A stretch of 64,000 nucleotides of DNA from Bdellovibrionota bacterium (GCA_040386775.1 JAZKEU010000018.1:83694-147693), one strand, 5' to 3'; counted from the first letter of the stretch, positions 55,384-63,934 are shown. Translations and numbers: made by a program. Notes: generated by a model not told the origin, from the sequence alone.

Positions 55384-55749
55384 ATGAGAATGCCAGAAAA
55401 AGTGATTAAACAATGTAAAGAAAAGCTACTCGAAGCGAAGATGGATATTCTGAATCGTTTCCGTGATAGCCGCAGCAATTTGATTTCTGATGACCGCGGG
55501 GGCGACGAAGCAGATCAAACTATGAGAATCATTGCGGAAGGTGAATATCTAACTCAACAAGAACGTCTAAGAGACAGACTTGCTGAGATCGAAGCCGCTC
55601 TAGCACGCATCGAAACAGGGAAGTTTGGTGTTTGCGAAGAAACAGAAGAGCCAATTGAGCATGATCGTTTACTAGCGATACCTTGGACAAGGTTGTCTAT
55701 TGAAGGTGCTGAAATGCGCGAATCTCTAAATAAGAGATACGCAAGATAA
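55384..55749 (+). CDS. DksA/TraR-like protein with degenerate zinc finger
   Basis: 121 residues. Helical N-terminus with a DksA-like acidic coiled-coil tip (GGDEADQTMR), then FGVCEETEEPIEHDRLLAIP, which lines up with the CxxC..CxxC finger of DksA but keeps only the first Cys (expected CEECG...PxxRLCxxC). A zinc-free DksA2-type member is likely; such proteins still bind the RNA polymerase secondary channel and modulate the stringent response. GGGGGG AACAG precedes the ATG. Confidence 0.78.
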   Translation: MRMPEKVIKQCKEKLLEAKMDILNRFRDSRSNLISDDRGGDEADQTMRIIAEGEYLTQQERLRDRLAEIEAALARIETGKFGVCEETEEPIEHDRLLAIPWTRLSIEGAEMRESLNKRYAR

Positions 55750-55753
55750 TCAA

Positions 55754-56851
55754 TTAGACTGAATAGCGGCCCTGGGTCACCATGGCCCAGCCGCAAAGTT
55801 TGTAGAGCATTCTTGCTCCCACATTTCCATTCCACTCATAATTGGGATTTGAATCATCTGTACCGCCAGAAACTTCTACCAAGTCAAAACCAACAATCTT
55901 TTTTCCCATCTCATGAATGGTAGAGAAGAGCGCAAGGGTTTGCTCGTAACTCAATCCACCGGGAACGGGAGTTCCTGTATTTGGGCAAAGAGTCGGATCC
56001 ATTCCGTCGATATCAAATGAAATGTAAATCTGATCTGGAAGTTGTGAAATTGCTTCTTTGCAAATTTTTAACCAGCTTGTTCCATTCAACAGTTGCTGTT
56101 TTGTAGGAAGGTCGTAGTAAGTTAAAAATTTTCCCGAGTGATCTTTCATAAAGTTCACTTCGTCTTCACAAAAATCTCGAATGCCAAATTGAATGATCTT
56201 TTTGGGGGCCAGAGGGAGCTTGGCAACGTTGTTCATAATGGACGCGTGAGAATGTTGGTATCCAAGATACGCGTCTCTCAAGTCCAAGTGAGCGTCTATG
56301 TGAAGAATTCCAAAGTTTCCATTGGTGTGTTCGCTGAGTGCTTTGATTGCGCCGTAAGGAACAGAGTGATCGCCACCGATTATACCGAAGGCCTTTCCGC
56401 TTTTTAGAATTTCTTTTGTGTTCGTGTAAACATACTCAATCATCTCGTCGTTGGCTTTGTTGATTTTATTTTGAATTTTAGTTTGTGCCGTATTTAATTT
56501 CTGTAAGTTCTGAAGAGTCTTATTTACTTTGAGGGCTTCTTTCCTCAAAGCGATGTTTTGTTTTTTCATTTTTTGCGGAACCGGAAGCATATAGTAGCCG
56601 CATTCGTAAGCATTTTTTACTTCGATATCGTAAAGATCCACTTGGGAGCTTGCTTCGAAAATCAATTCTGGACCCGACGAAGTACCGCTCCCATAACTTG
56701 CCGTCACTTCCCAGGGAACAGGTATAAGGACAAGTTGTGCGTCTTGTTTTGCTGTTTCAAGACCGAAAATTTGCAATTCAGCGGGTTTGATTTTTTTTGT
56801 TTTCTTTTTCAGGTCTTTCTTCTGGTTTTTTTTCGGTGTTTTTTTGCCCAT
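55754..56851 (-). CDS. Agmatinase/arginase family ureohydrolase
   Basis: 365 residues. Seen: VLIPVPWEVTASYGSGTSSG, GIIGGDHSVPYGAIKAL (metal His), ILHIDAHLDLRDAYLGYQHS (metal Asp-x-His-x-x-Asp), and YISFDIDGMDPTLCPNTGTP (metal Asp-x-Asp), ending with PGGLSYEQ and DLVEVSG. All four manganese motifs are present. The first about 22 residues are almost pure lysine and not part of the family. Substrate could be agmatine, guanidino compounds or formimidoylglutamate; agmatine is the usual guess. Confidence 0.88.
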   Translation of the reverse strand: MGKKTPKKNQKKDLKKKTKKIKPAELQIFGLETAKQDAQLVLIPVPWEVTASYGSGTSSGPELIFEASSQVDLYDIEVKNAYECGYYMLPVPQKMKKQNIALRKEALKVNKTLQNLQKLNTAQTKIQNKINKANDEMIEYVYTNTKEILKSGKAFGIIGGDHSVPYGAIKALSEHTNGNFGILHIDAHLDLRDAYLGYQHSHASIMNNVAKLPLAPKKIIQFGIRDFCEDEVNFMKDHSGKFLTYYDLPTKQQLLNGTSWLKICKEAISQLPDQIYISFDIDGMDPTLCPNTGTPVPGGLSYEQTLALFSTIHEMGKKIVGFDLVEVSGGTDDSNPNYEWNGNVGARMLYKLCGWAMVTQGRYSV

Positions 56852-56963
56852 TTTCTCTTCCTTGTCTGGCTTGATTGAGCCACGACTAGACTTGCTTTAA
56901 ATATCTGAAAAACTTAATCTATTTAGAGGTTTTAAGTCAATAGTGCTTCGACGGAGTTACATC

Positions 56964-58559
56964 ATGAAAATACTTTTATCAGCAGTTGTTTTGTTCTCTC
57001 TATTTAATTCACAAGCTTACGCACAAAAAAGACCGCAGGGCGGGGATTTTACGACTGCAATTACGTCTGAACCGATCACGCTCAACCCAATCAATTATTC
57101 AGATGCCTCAGCGAGTACGGTATTGGGTTATATCGTTGAAGGTTTATTAGGTAAAAACGTAGACACTTACGACTGGGAACCGAATCTTGCGGAGAAGTGG
57201 GAAATTTCTAAAGATAAAAAGACATTCACATTTACTCTAAGAGACAACTTAAAGTGGTCAGATGGAAAGCCTCTCACTGTCGAAGACGTAAAATTTAGCT
57301 TTCAAACAATGAAAGATCCAAAATACAAAGCAATGTCTAAGATGCCTTATTACGAAGGGCTATCGTCTTGCGATATCGTAGATGCTAAAACTGTAAAGTT
57401 CACAGCTTCTACAAATTATTTCTTAAATTTTGATGTGGCTGCTGAGCTTGCCATTGTGCCTAAGCATATTTATGAAGACCCTAAAGCAAAAATTAATAAA
57501 ACAGTCACAGGGTCTGGCCCTTACATGATTGATACTTACGAGAAGGGCAGAAGAATTGCTTTAAAAAGAAATCCAAATTGGTGGGGATGGGAAAAAGCAA
57601 ATAAAGATGGTGAATACAATTTTGATCGCATTGTATTTAGATTTATTGACTCTCCAAATATTCAACTAGAGATGCTCAAAAAAGGCGATATCGATTACAT
57701 GGGATTAGAGCCAGAGCAGTTTGTTAAAAAAACAGACGGCCCAGAATGGGGGAAAACTTTAATCAAAGTTAAAACAAAAAACGATGGTCCTAAAGGTTAC
57801 AACTGGGTTGGATTAAATCTCCAAAATAAAATTCTAGCTGATCAGAAAGTAAGACTGGCACTTGCTCATCTTATGAATAGAGACATGATGATTGAGAAAT
57901 TTAGATATGGATTGGCAGAAAAAACTTCAGCGCCGGGTTTACTGAGTGAATTTAAATCTTCTAGCTTGAAACCAATTCTCTTTGACCCCAAAAAAGCCTT
58001 AGAAGTTTTAAGGTCTGCCGGGTGGGAAGACACAGATAAAAATGGAATTTTAGATAAAGTTATCGATGGTAAAAAGACAAATCTAAAAATTGAAATTCTC
58101 CTTCCTACTGAGCAGTGGACGAGATACCTCACGGTCTTTAAGGAAGATGCCAAAAAGGTGGGTGTCGATATCGGGCTGAAGAATGTGGAATGGAACACTT
58201 TCTCGAAACTCTTAGATGAGAAAAAATTTGACGCTGTAACTATGGCTTGGGCTGGGGGCGGAATTGAATGGGATCCAAAACAAATTTGGCACTCTACAAG
58301 CAACAAAGGTGGATCGAACTTTATTAACTATAACAATCCAGAGGTTGATAAGTTGATCGACGACGCCAGAACAACTTGGGACCGCAGCAAAAGAGCTGAA
58401 AAATTAAAAAAGTTAAATGACTTAATTGCGGCTGATGTTCCATATATTTTCTTATTCAACCCGAGTAACGTTGTGTACGCACATCGTTCAAGTCTTGAAA
58501 AAGTAAAAGATACTTACAAGTTCGGTGTGGGTACGAGTTTCTGGTGGAAGAAAAAATAA
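56964..58559 (+). CDS. Peptide ABC transporter substrate-binding protein (SBP_bac_5)
   Basis: 531 residues from ATG 56964 (GGAG 7 nt before). Signal peptide MKILLSAVVLFSLFNSQAYA; then GDFTTAITSEPITLNPINYS, AEKWEISKDKKTFTFTLRDN, TVTGSGPYMIDTYEKGRRIA, and NPNWWGWEKANKDGEYNFDR, all of the DppA/OppA cluster. No lipobox, so soluble in the periplasm. First gene of the dppABC operon; permease starts 10 nt after its stop. Confidence 0.92.
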   Translation: MKILLSAVVLFSLFNSQAYAQKRPQGGDFTTAITSEPITLNPINYSDASASTVLGYIVEGLLGKNVDTYDWEPNLAEKWEISKDKKTFTFTLRDNLKWSDGKPLTVEDVKFSFQTMKDPKYKAMSKMPYYEGLSSCDIVDAKTVKFTASTNYFLNFDVAAELAIVPKHIYEDPKAKINKTVTGSGPYMIDTYEKGRRIALKRNPNWWGWEKANKDGEYNFDRIVFRFIDSPNIQLEMLKKGDIDYMGLEPEQFVKKTDGPEWGKTLIKVKTKNDGPKGYNWVGLNLQNKILADQKVRLALAHLMNRDMMIEKFRYGLAEKTSAPGLLSEFKSSSLKPILFDPKKALEVLRSAGWEDTDKNGILDKVIDGKKTNLKIEILLPTEQWTRYLTVFKEDAKKVGVDIGLKNVEWNTFSKLLDEKKFDAVTMAWAGGGIEWDPKQIWHSTSNKGGSNFINYNNPEVDKLIDDARTTWDRSKRAEKLKKLNDLIAADVPYIFLFNPSNVVYAHRSSLEKVKDTYKFGVGTSFWWKKK

Positions 58560-58568
58560 AAATATAAA

Positions 58569-59579
58569 ATGCTAAAGTACTTACTGAGAAGACTCATCTT
58601 GATATTACCAACACTCTTCGGGATTACCGTTGTGGTGTTTATTATTATCAATTTGGCTCCTGGCGGACCTATTGAACAAAAGATTCAACAGATTAGATTC
58701 GCAGGTGGAAATTCTACTTCAGAAAAAAATGCGGTCAGTGAGGAAGTAATTGAAGCTCTAAAGGTTCAGTACGGTTTTGATAAACCTCTCGTCACTAGAT
58801 ATTTCATATGGCTTAAAAATATTGCCACTTTAGATTTTGGGGAAAGTTTTTCTTATGAAGAGCCTGTGACAGAGCTAATTGTCAGTAAGTTTCCAGTTTC
58901 TATTCAATTTGGAGTTCTTTCTTTTATTTTAGCCTATTTGATAAGTATTCCTCTAGGAATTATTAAAGCTGTTAAGAATGGGACTGAGTTTGATTGGTTC
59001 ACAAGCTTTATACTTTTAATTTTATATTCGGTACCTCCATTTATGTTGGGGATCTTGATGATTGTTTATCTTGCGGGAGGAAGCTTCTTAGATATTTTTC
59101 CAATCGGAGGACTTTTCTCGGATGGGTACGCAGAAATGTCTTTTGGAGCTAAAATCTGGGACAGAATCCATCACTTTATACTGCCACTGGCTTGTTATGT
59201 GATTGGCAGTTTCACAACCCTAACTTTGTTAATGAAAAACTCGCTCTTAGAAGAAATTTCTAAAGATTATATACGTACAGCAAGATCCAAAGGGTTGGAT
59301 GAAAAAGCTGTTGTTATGAAGCACGCTCTTAGAAATGCCATGATTCCAATAGCTACCGGATTTGGTGGATTCATTGGAGTATTCTTTGCAGGAAGTTTAT
59401 TGATTGAAAAAATATTTCAATTGGATGGAATTGGACTATTGAGTTTCAATTCTACAATGGCTCGTGATTACAATGTGATTATGGGTTTAGTTTTTATTCA
59501 GAGTGTACTGTTTTTGGTTGGGAATATTATTAGCGATATTATGTATGTATTGATCGATCCTAGAATCGATTTTAATTAA
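58569..59579 (+). CDS. Peptide ABC transporter permease, DppB-like
   Basis: 336 residues, six membrane helices. Seen: LLRRLILILPTLFGITVVVF at the start, the cytoplasmic EAA loop DYIRTARSKGLDEKAVVMKH, and the C-terminal SDIMYVLIDPRIDF. It pairs with the binding protein before it and the second permease after it. Its stop codon TAA is the first triplet of repeat copy C. Confidence 0.95.
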   Translation: MLKYLLRRLILILPTLFGITVVVFIIINLAPGGPIEQKIQQIRFAGGNSTSEKNAVSEEVIEALKVQYGFDKPLVTRYFIWLKNIATLDFGESFSYEEPVTELIVSKFPVSIQFGVLSFILAYLISIPLGIIKAVKNGTEFDWFTSFILLILYSVPPFMLGILMIVYLAGGSFLDIFPIGGLFSDGYAEMSFGAKIWDRIHHFILPLACYVIGSFTTLTLLMKNSLLEEISKDYIRTARSKGLDEKAVVMKHALRNAMIPIATGFGGFIGVFFAGSLLIEKIFQLDGIGLLSFNSTMARDYNVIMGLVFIQSVLFLVGNIISDIMYVLIDPRIDFN

Positions 59580-59632
59580 CGCAAGTGCGACACGTAAAGG
59601 TGCAGACCACCTTTTGGTTTCGCAAGTGCTAA
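59577..59632 (+). repeat. Dispersed palindromic repeat, copy C, inside the dpp operon
   Basis: TAACGCAAGTGCG (59577-59589), then AAAGGTG/CACCTTT hairpin halves with a short loop (near 59597-59615), then CGCAAGTGC (59621-59629). It fills the gap between the two permease genes, with the AAGGA ribosome site of dppC directly after. A structured stretch here could tune dppC translation or stabilise the mRNA. Confidence 0.8.
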
Positions 59633-59639
59633 GGATTGT

Positions 59640-60656
59640 ATGGTAGAGAAGTTGATTAAAAATGAGCTGACGTTAAAGCGTTATCGCACTTTTAAAAAAA
59701 GTAAGCGTAATGTTATAGCGACAATTATTTTTTCAACCTTCTTGGTTGTCAGTTTAACGTCAGAATTTTGGGCCAACAATAAGCCTTTAATGATGAACTA
59801 TAAAGGCGATCTCTACTTTCCAGTTGTAAAAAATTATCATCCATCACTTTTTGGCCATGAAGATATCTTAGTCATGAACTATAGACTTCTTTTATTTCAG
59901 GAAGGGGATTGGGCAATATGGCCGCTGGTAAAATGGGATCCTTACGAAGCAAATGATTCCCTTTCTGATTATCCAAGTCCACCTACAAGAGATAATTTAT
60001 TAGGTACAGACGACAGAGGAAGAGATGTTCTGTCTAGATTAGTTTATGGATTTAGATTCTCTATCACATTTGCAATTCTGGTTTGGTTTTTTTCTTTTGG
60101 ATCAGGAATGTTCATTGGCGGAGTGATGGGTTATTGGGGTGGGAAATTTGATCTTATCACTCAAAGGATTGTTGAAGTTCTAAGTACGGTTCCGCAGTTT
60201 TTTCTACTAATCATATTGGTTTCAATTTTTGAGCCTAGTATGAGTCTATTGGTTCTTATCTCAACAGCCTTCGGTTGGATTTTTATCAGTTATTATGTCC
60301 GTGCGGAATTTTTAAAATATCGAAAGAGAGAGTTCGTGGAAGCAGCGAGAGCTATGGGGGGTGGGCACATGCGTTTGATCTTAAAACACATTCTACCCAA
60401 TGCACTAGGTCCCGTGCTGACATTCACTCCGTTTGTAATTTCCGGTCATATAGTGGGATTAGCATCTCTTGATTTCTTAGGATTCGGATTGCCTGCGCCA
60501 ACTCCAAGTTGGGGTGAGTTACTCGCACAAGCTGAAAAATATTTCACAATCGCATGGTGGCTAGCAATTTATCCGGCATTAGCAATGTTGATTATCTTGG
60601 TATTACTCAACATGATCGGCGAAGGCCTGCGTGAAGCCTTCTCTCCAAAATCATGA
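59640..60656 (+). CDS. Peptide ABC transporter permease, DppC-like
   Basis: 338 residues. Seen: LLGTDDRGRDVLSRLVYGF (a DppC signature), EAA loop EFVEAARAMGGGHMRLILKH, GLASLDFLGFGLPAPTPSWG and ending REAFSPKS. Six membrane helices. No ATPase genes follow in the window. Its last 33 coding bases are duplicated at 63935-63967. Confidence 0.95.
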   Translation: MVEKLIKNELTLKRYRTFKKSKRNVIATIIFSTFLVVSLTSEFWANNKPLMMNYKGDLYFPVVKNYHPSLFGHEDILVMNYRLLLFQEGDWAIWPLVKWDPYEANDSLSDYPSPPTRDNLLGTDDRGRDVLSRLVYGFRFSITFAILVWFFSFGSGMFIGGVMGYWGGKFDLITQRIVEVLSTVPQFFLLIILVSIFEPSMSLLVLISTAFGWIFISYYVRAEFLKYRKREFVEAARAMGGGHMRLILKHILPNALGPVLTFTPFVISGHIVGLASLDFLGFGLPAPTPSWGELLAQAEKYFTIAWWLAIYPALAMLIILVLLNMIGEGLREAFSPKS

Positions 60657-60689
60657 CGCAAACCTTTGGAAAAGGTGCGGCTCACCTTT
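60624..60689 (+). repeat. Direct repeat copy 1: dppC 3' end plus hairpin
   Basis: 63 of 66 bases match 63935-64000; from 60630 it is 59 of 60. Contains the dppC end and stop, TGACGCAAACC, and an AAAGGTG (60671-60677) / CACCTTT (60683-60689) hairpin that also ends the convergent gene at 60688. Confidence 0.95.
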
Positions 60690-61389
60690 ATTTGGCGATT
60701 GCGGTTACGGAGCAATACTTGTAGCCCATCACTAGGGAACTGATAATAGGCTCTGCTGTTAAGCTTAAAATCTTACACGACTTATTTTGTAGTGAGCACT
60801 TTGTAATGGCTTCGTTCTTTGCAAGTTCCACGGCGTCTGCATAGGCGGGTGATGATTGATCACAAATGATTGCACTATTCATTGATGATCCGATCTTTTG
60901 GTTACCGTAGAAAAGATTTATTTGATTGGAGTTCGAATTCTTAATTCTATTGTATGTTTGTACAATTAAATCGGAGAGTTCATTTGTTACAATATAATTT
61001 CCTTTTTCAATATCTAGAATACCAAGATATTCATGAAGAGTGAGTTCTAGTCTTTGAAGTAAACTTCTTTGTCTCCATCTATCTTGGTTTATCAGGATTA
61101 ACCGTCTATTTTTATAGTTAATTGCATCAACCTCCATGGCGTCTAAGATAACTTCAGAGCCATCTGCACTTCTAAGTAGTGTCGTATTTACGACTAGTTC
61201 AAACAAGGAAGGCTTTAATCTCCACTTGATAAGTGCAGGATTACTTTCATCTTGTTTAAAAGTTTTATGGAGTTCTCTTGCGAGCATTTCAAATTCTTTT
61301 GCGTATGCATCGCCGCCGCTTCCCCCGTCATTTCCGGCAAAGCTAGGTGGAGTTATGAGAATTACAATTAATAAGGCTAATAGTTTCAT
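60688..61389 (-). CDS. Secreted protein partner of TIGR02147 locus 3 (LHEYLG motif)
   Basis: 233 residues from ATG 61389, AAGGAG before it. Signal peptide LLALLIVILITPPSFAGND, then a Gly-rich GNDGGSGGDA stretch, and LELTLHEYLGILDIEKGNY with the HE pair at residue 119. Same order (signal peptide, Gly-rich start, LHEY) as the secreted protein at 36412; the lipoprotein at 16404 has the related HEVAH. It is coupled to the regulator by a 4-nt overlap (61386-61389). Last codons lie in the 3' part of repeat D. Family not recognised. Confidence 0.75.
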   Translation of the reverse strand: MKLLALLIVILITPPSFAGNDGGSGGDAYAKEFEMLARELHKTFKQDESNPALIKWRLKPSLFELVVNTTLLRSADGSEVILDAMEVDAINYKNRRLILINQDRWRQRSLLQRLELTLHEYLGILDIEKGNYIVTNELSDLIVQTYNRIKNSNSNQINLFYGNQKIGSSMNSAIICDQSSPAYADAVELAKNEAITKCSLQNKSCKILSLTAEPIISSLVMGYKYCSVTAIAK

Positions 61390-62201
61390 GATTGTCTCCT
61401 TGAGACAGGGTAGAGTTGTAGACATAAGTTATAAACTTCTTCTTTGGGGTTCATATTTTCGAGTTCTTCTGAGAGCTGAATTCGAAACTCTTTTAATCTT
61501 TCCATTGCGTAAGGAATATCTTTTGGATTCATAGCAAATGTAATTGCTGAATGATTTCTAATCTCAAAGGGATCGTTATTAAGAGAGCGATAAGCTTTTT
61601 TAATTAGCTGTTGATGAAAGCTCTTTCTTGCAGCGGTCGATTGGTTGTTGTTGACTCTTATGTAGCCGCCAGCCTGCTGCCATTTTCCCTTTGCATTCTT
61701 TTCTATAAGTTTTAATCTAAATAATCTTTCTATGCTAGTTTTAACCAGGAGCACAGAAATTCCCAGTCTCTTTGAGATCCAATCGTAATCCATTGAAAAA
61801 TCTTTTGTTTCTATCAAACTCAGAATTGCATAGTGTTGCCATTCGGCAATCACATTGAATTTATCTTCATCGATAAGATTGAATGATTCCTCAAGATTCT
61901 GATTATTTGTGCCTGTTAAACCATGATTGTACTCAGCTAAAAAAAGTTTTCTCTGCCTAAAGTTTAAATCTAATTTATTTGCTATTTTCGAAATTAAATT
62001 AAAATTAATAGTTCGTTTACCATTAAAAATTAAAGAAAGAGCTGTATGGCTAATACCTAAAGATTTAGCAAAAGCTCTGAGAGAATAGCTAGAGTTTTTG
62101 GATTGTCTTTTTAAAAGAACACCTTTAAGTATAGCTACGGATAGTGAATCCGTGGCTTGCTTGGGTTTAGAATTTTTCGATTTCCTTTTTTCTACAGACA
62201 T
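61386..62201 (-). CDS. TIGR02147/DUF4423 family transcriptional regulator (locus 3)
   Basis: 271 residues. N-terminal Lys/Ser/Asn-rich tail, helix-turn-helix LRAFAKSLGISHTALSLIFN, a NVIAEWQHYAILSLIETKDF helix corresponding to the VIADWYHIALM of locus 2, a second winged-helix part (DYDWISKRLGISVLLVKTSI), and the YNLCLQLYPV end. It overlaps the preceding small secreted gene by 10 nt and the following one by 4 nt, in one minus-strand operon (63121 to 60688). The upstream 51-bp element is a plausible operator. Confidence 0.9.
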   Translation of the reverse strand: MSVEKRKSKNSKPKQATDSLSVAILKGVLLKRQSKNSSYSLRAFAKSLGISHTALSLIFNGKRTINFNLISKIANKLDLNFRQRKLFLAEYNHGLTGTNNQNLEESFNLIDEDKFNVIAEWQHYAILSLIETKDFSMDYDWISKRLGISVLLVKTSIERLFRLKLIEKNAKGKWQQAGGYIRVNNNQSTAARKSFHQQLIKKAYRSLNNDPFEIRNHSAITFAMNPKDIPYAMERLKEFRIQLSEELENMNPKEEVYNLCLQLYPVSRRQS

Positions 62202-62641
62202 CTGTTGTTTCTTTTGGCGCTATTGCTCCAATAGTCACTAAAAAAACTTTGAGTTCGATACTTAGTTTTTTTAATTTTGTCTAGAGCTTCCTTAAGCTTT
62301 ACGCAGTTTAAATTTGATTCCTGTAAGCAGGTTTTGTATAAGCTTACGGCTAGTATATCGGAGTAATTTCTTTCTTTGCAGTATAGTGAGATATGGTATT
62401 CAACGCGACCTACGTAGTCTTTCACATAAGAATTAAATTCTACTAGGAAGAGAACATCGGAGCACATTGTATCCAAATCTATTTTAGATTTTTGAGCCAG
62501 ACGTAGTTTCTCTGTAGCTACATCTATGCATTCTACACCAGTTTCACTTCTGTCAATTATTTTGTAATCTGATATATCAATATTGGCTGCGAAAGTATTG
62601 ACCCCTGCTAGTAACAATAAAATTAATAATATCTTTTTCAT
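62192..62641 (-). CDS. Small secreted six-cysteine protein, tandem paralogue 1
   Basis: 149 residues. Signal peptide MKKILLILLLLAGVNTFAAN. Mature protein has six cysteines (VECIDV, DTMCSD, LYCKER, YKTCLQ, NCVKLK, RCL) and is roughly 60% identical by eye to the product of 62672-63121, with the same cysteines. Three disulfides are likely. Function unknown. Overlaps the regulator by 10 nt. Confidence 0.8.
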   Translation of the reverse strand: MKKILLILLLLAGVNTFAANIDISDYKIIDRSETGVECIDVATEKLRLAQKSKIDLDTMCSDVLFLVEFNSYVKDYVGRVEYHISLYCKERNYSDILAVSLYKTCLQESNLNCVKLKEALDKIKKTKYRTQSFFSDYWSNSAKRNNRCL

Positions 62642-62671
62642 TATTTCACTCCTTATCTTTGCTAAATTGCA

Positions 62672-63121
62672 TTACAGACATCTGTTTGTTTCACGAGTAT
62701 ATTTGCTTGTATCACCATTGAATAAGTTTTGTGATTTGTACTTAGTTTTCTTAATTCTATCGAGATTATCTTTAAGCTTTACGCATTTTAAATCTGATTC
62801 TTGTAGGCAAGTTTTAAATAAACTGACGGCGAGGATGTCGGAATAGTTTCTTTCTTTGCAGTAGACGGAAACACGGTAGTCGTGGTTGTCGTATCTGTAT
62901 GATTGAACAGGAGCATATTCTACTAAAAAGAGAACTTCTGAACACATTGTATCCGTGTCTATTTTAGATTCTTGGATTAGACGGACTTTCATAGCAGCTA
63001 CATCACGGCATTCAATTTGTTCAGTGCTTGCAATAATTATTTTATAATCTGAGATGGAAATATTTTCTGCGAAAGTATTGGATCCGGCTAGTAACAATAA
63101 AATTAATAATATTTTTTTCAT
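62672..63121 (-). CDS. Small secreted six-cysteine protein, tandem paralogue 2
   Basis: 149 residues. Signal peptide MKKILLILLLLAGSNTFAEN, nearly identical in DNA to its neighbour at the start. Same six cysteines. First gene of the operon, 30 nt before its paralogue and 60 nt after the 51-bp element at 63181. Probably arisen by tandem duplication. Family unknown. Confidence 0.8.
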   Translation of the reverse strand: MKKILLILLLLAGSNTFAENISISDYKIIIASTEQIECRDVAAMKVRLIQESKIDTDTMCSEVLFLVEYAPVQSYRYDNHDYRVSVYCKERNYSDILAVSLFKTCLQESDLKCVKLKDNLDRIKKTKYKSQNLFNGDTSKYTRETNRCL

Positions 63122-63180
63122 ATGTATTCCTCTTTAAATTAGTTTGTATTTATACTTTAGTTAAATCAAAAACTCGAAAT

Positions 63181-63231
63181 ATTTGTAACCATTATGGTTA
63201 CTAAATTCGTAACCAGGTATTCTATACAAAT
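63181..63231. promoter_or_regulatory. 51-bp operator-like element 1
   Basis: Begins ATTTGTA and ends TACAAAT (perfect inverted ends). Inside: GTAACCATTATGGTTAC (63185-63201), then a third GTAACC (63209-63214). Matches element 2 at 38 of 51 with the same spacing. 60 nt upstream of the ATG at 63121; TATAAA follows at 63154-63149 on the minus strand. Confidence 0.75.
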
Positions 63232-63288
63232 TGTTCGAGCTTATAAAAATGACAACGTTGCGTAATGTAAGTCGACGATATTAAATGT

Positions 63289-63343
63289 GGGCAGCTAGGA
63301 TTTGGTATTTAAGGGTGAGGGTGATTGAAAATTCTAGCTGCCC
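63289..63343 (-). other. Long-loop inverted repeat after the 63353 gene
   Basis: GGGCAGCTAG (63289-63298) and CTAGCTGCCC (63334-63343) are perfectly complementary around a 35-nt loop. No T run, so terminator function is uncertain. Lies 10 nt past the stop. Confidence 0.5.
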
Positions 63344-63352
63344 TTGATTTAG

Positions 63353-63661
63353 TTATCTCCAGCCTCGAACAGTTACTTTAGCTTCGCATGCTTTATACCC
63401 GATAAATTCATTGCTAATGATGTTTTTGAAGGTTACGCCCAACTCTACGCAATCTACATTCCCGGCAGAGCGACATCTTATTGTAGCTTCGTCAAGTGCG
63501 CACAGGTAAGCACCGTATCCGCTGTTTGTATTAATACTGCAATCCTCATATGAACTCAGAGGATGAGTATTTCTACACTTTTCAACGAACAGATTTCCTG
63601 CTGCATTTGCATTCAATGTCGCGATTGACATCAATAGTGTTATTAAAAAAATATTTTTCAT
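63353..63661 (-). CDS. Small secreted cysteine-containing protein, unknown
   Basis: 102 residues, signal peptide FLITLLMSIATLNANAAGN. Six cysteines (EKCRN, EDCSI, YLCAL, IRCRS, VDCVEL, KACEAK), a pattern like the tandem paralogues but weakly similar. AAAGGGG precedes the ATG. Its own 51-bp element lies 73 nt upstream of the ATG. Confidence 0.72.
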   Translation of the reverse strand: MKNIFLITLLMSIATLNANAAGNLFVEKCRNTHPLSSYEDCSINTNSGYGAYLCALDEATIRCRSAGNVDCVELGVTFKNIISNEFIGYKACEAKVTVRGWR

Positions 63662-63733
63662 TCTTTACCCCTTTCTTAGGTAATTGGTTTATGGTTTTTA
63701 CTTTCTATATTTTATATTTGAAAATCGCGAGAG

Positions 63734-63784
63734 ATTTGTAACCATATTGGTTACGGTTTCTGTAACCGAGTACTCCCTACAAAT
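63734..63784. promoter_or_regulatory. 51-bp operator-like element 2
   Basis: Same ends (ATTTGTA...TACAAAT); GTAACCATATTGGTTAC at 63738-63754 and GTAACC at 63762-63767. Upstream of the gene at 63661; TATAAA at 63716-63711 on the minus strand. Apart from this, 63662-63934 has nothing I can identify. Confidence 0.75.
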
Positions 63785-63934
63785 GATCTGAATGTAGAAA
63801 TTAAAGAATCATCAAATTTTAAATTTAATTTTATTTGGACTACAGTGGTTCAAATGTGTAAGTACGATAAAAAATAATGGAAACAGTCTTATATTTTTAT
63901 ATTAGATTTGGGTTATCCGCTCCGCTAACAAGTT

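Noticed and set aside
60690..63934. Prophage or IS between the direct repeats
   Set aside because: No integrase, transposase, phage or replication gene is present.
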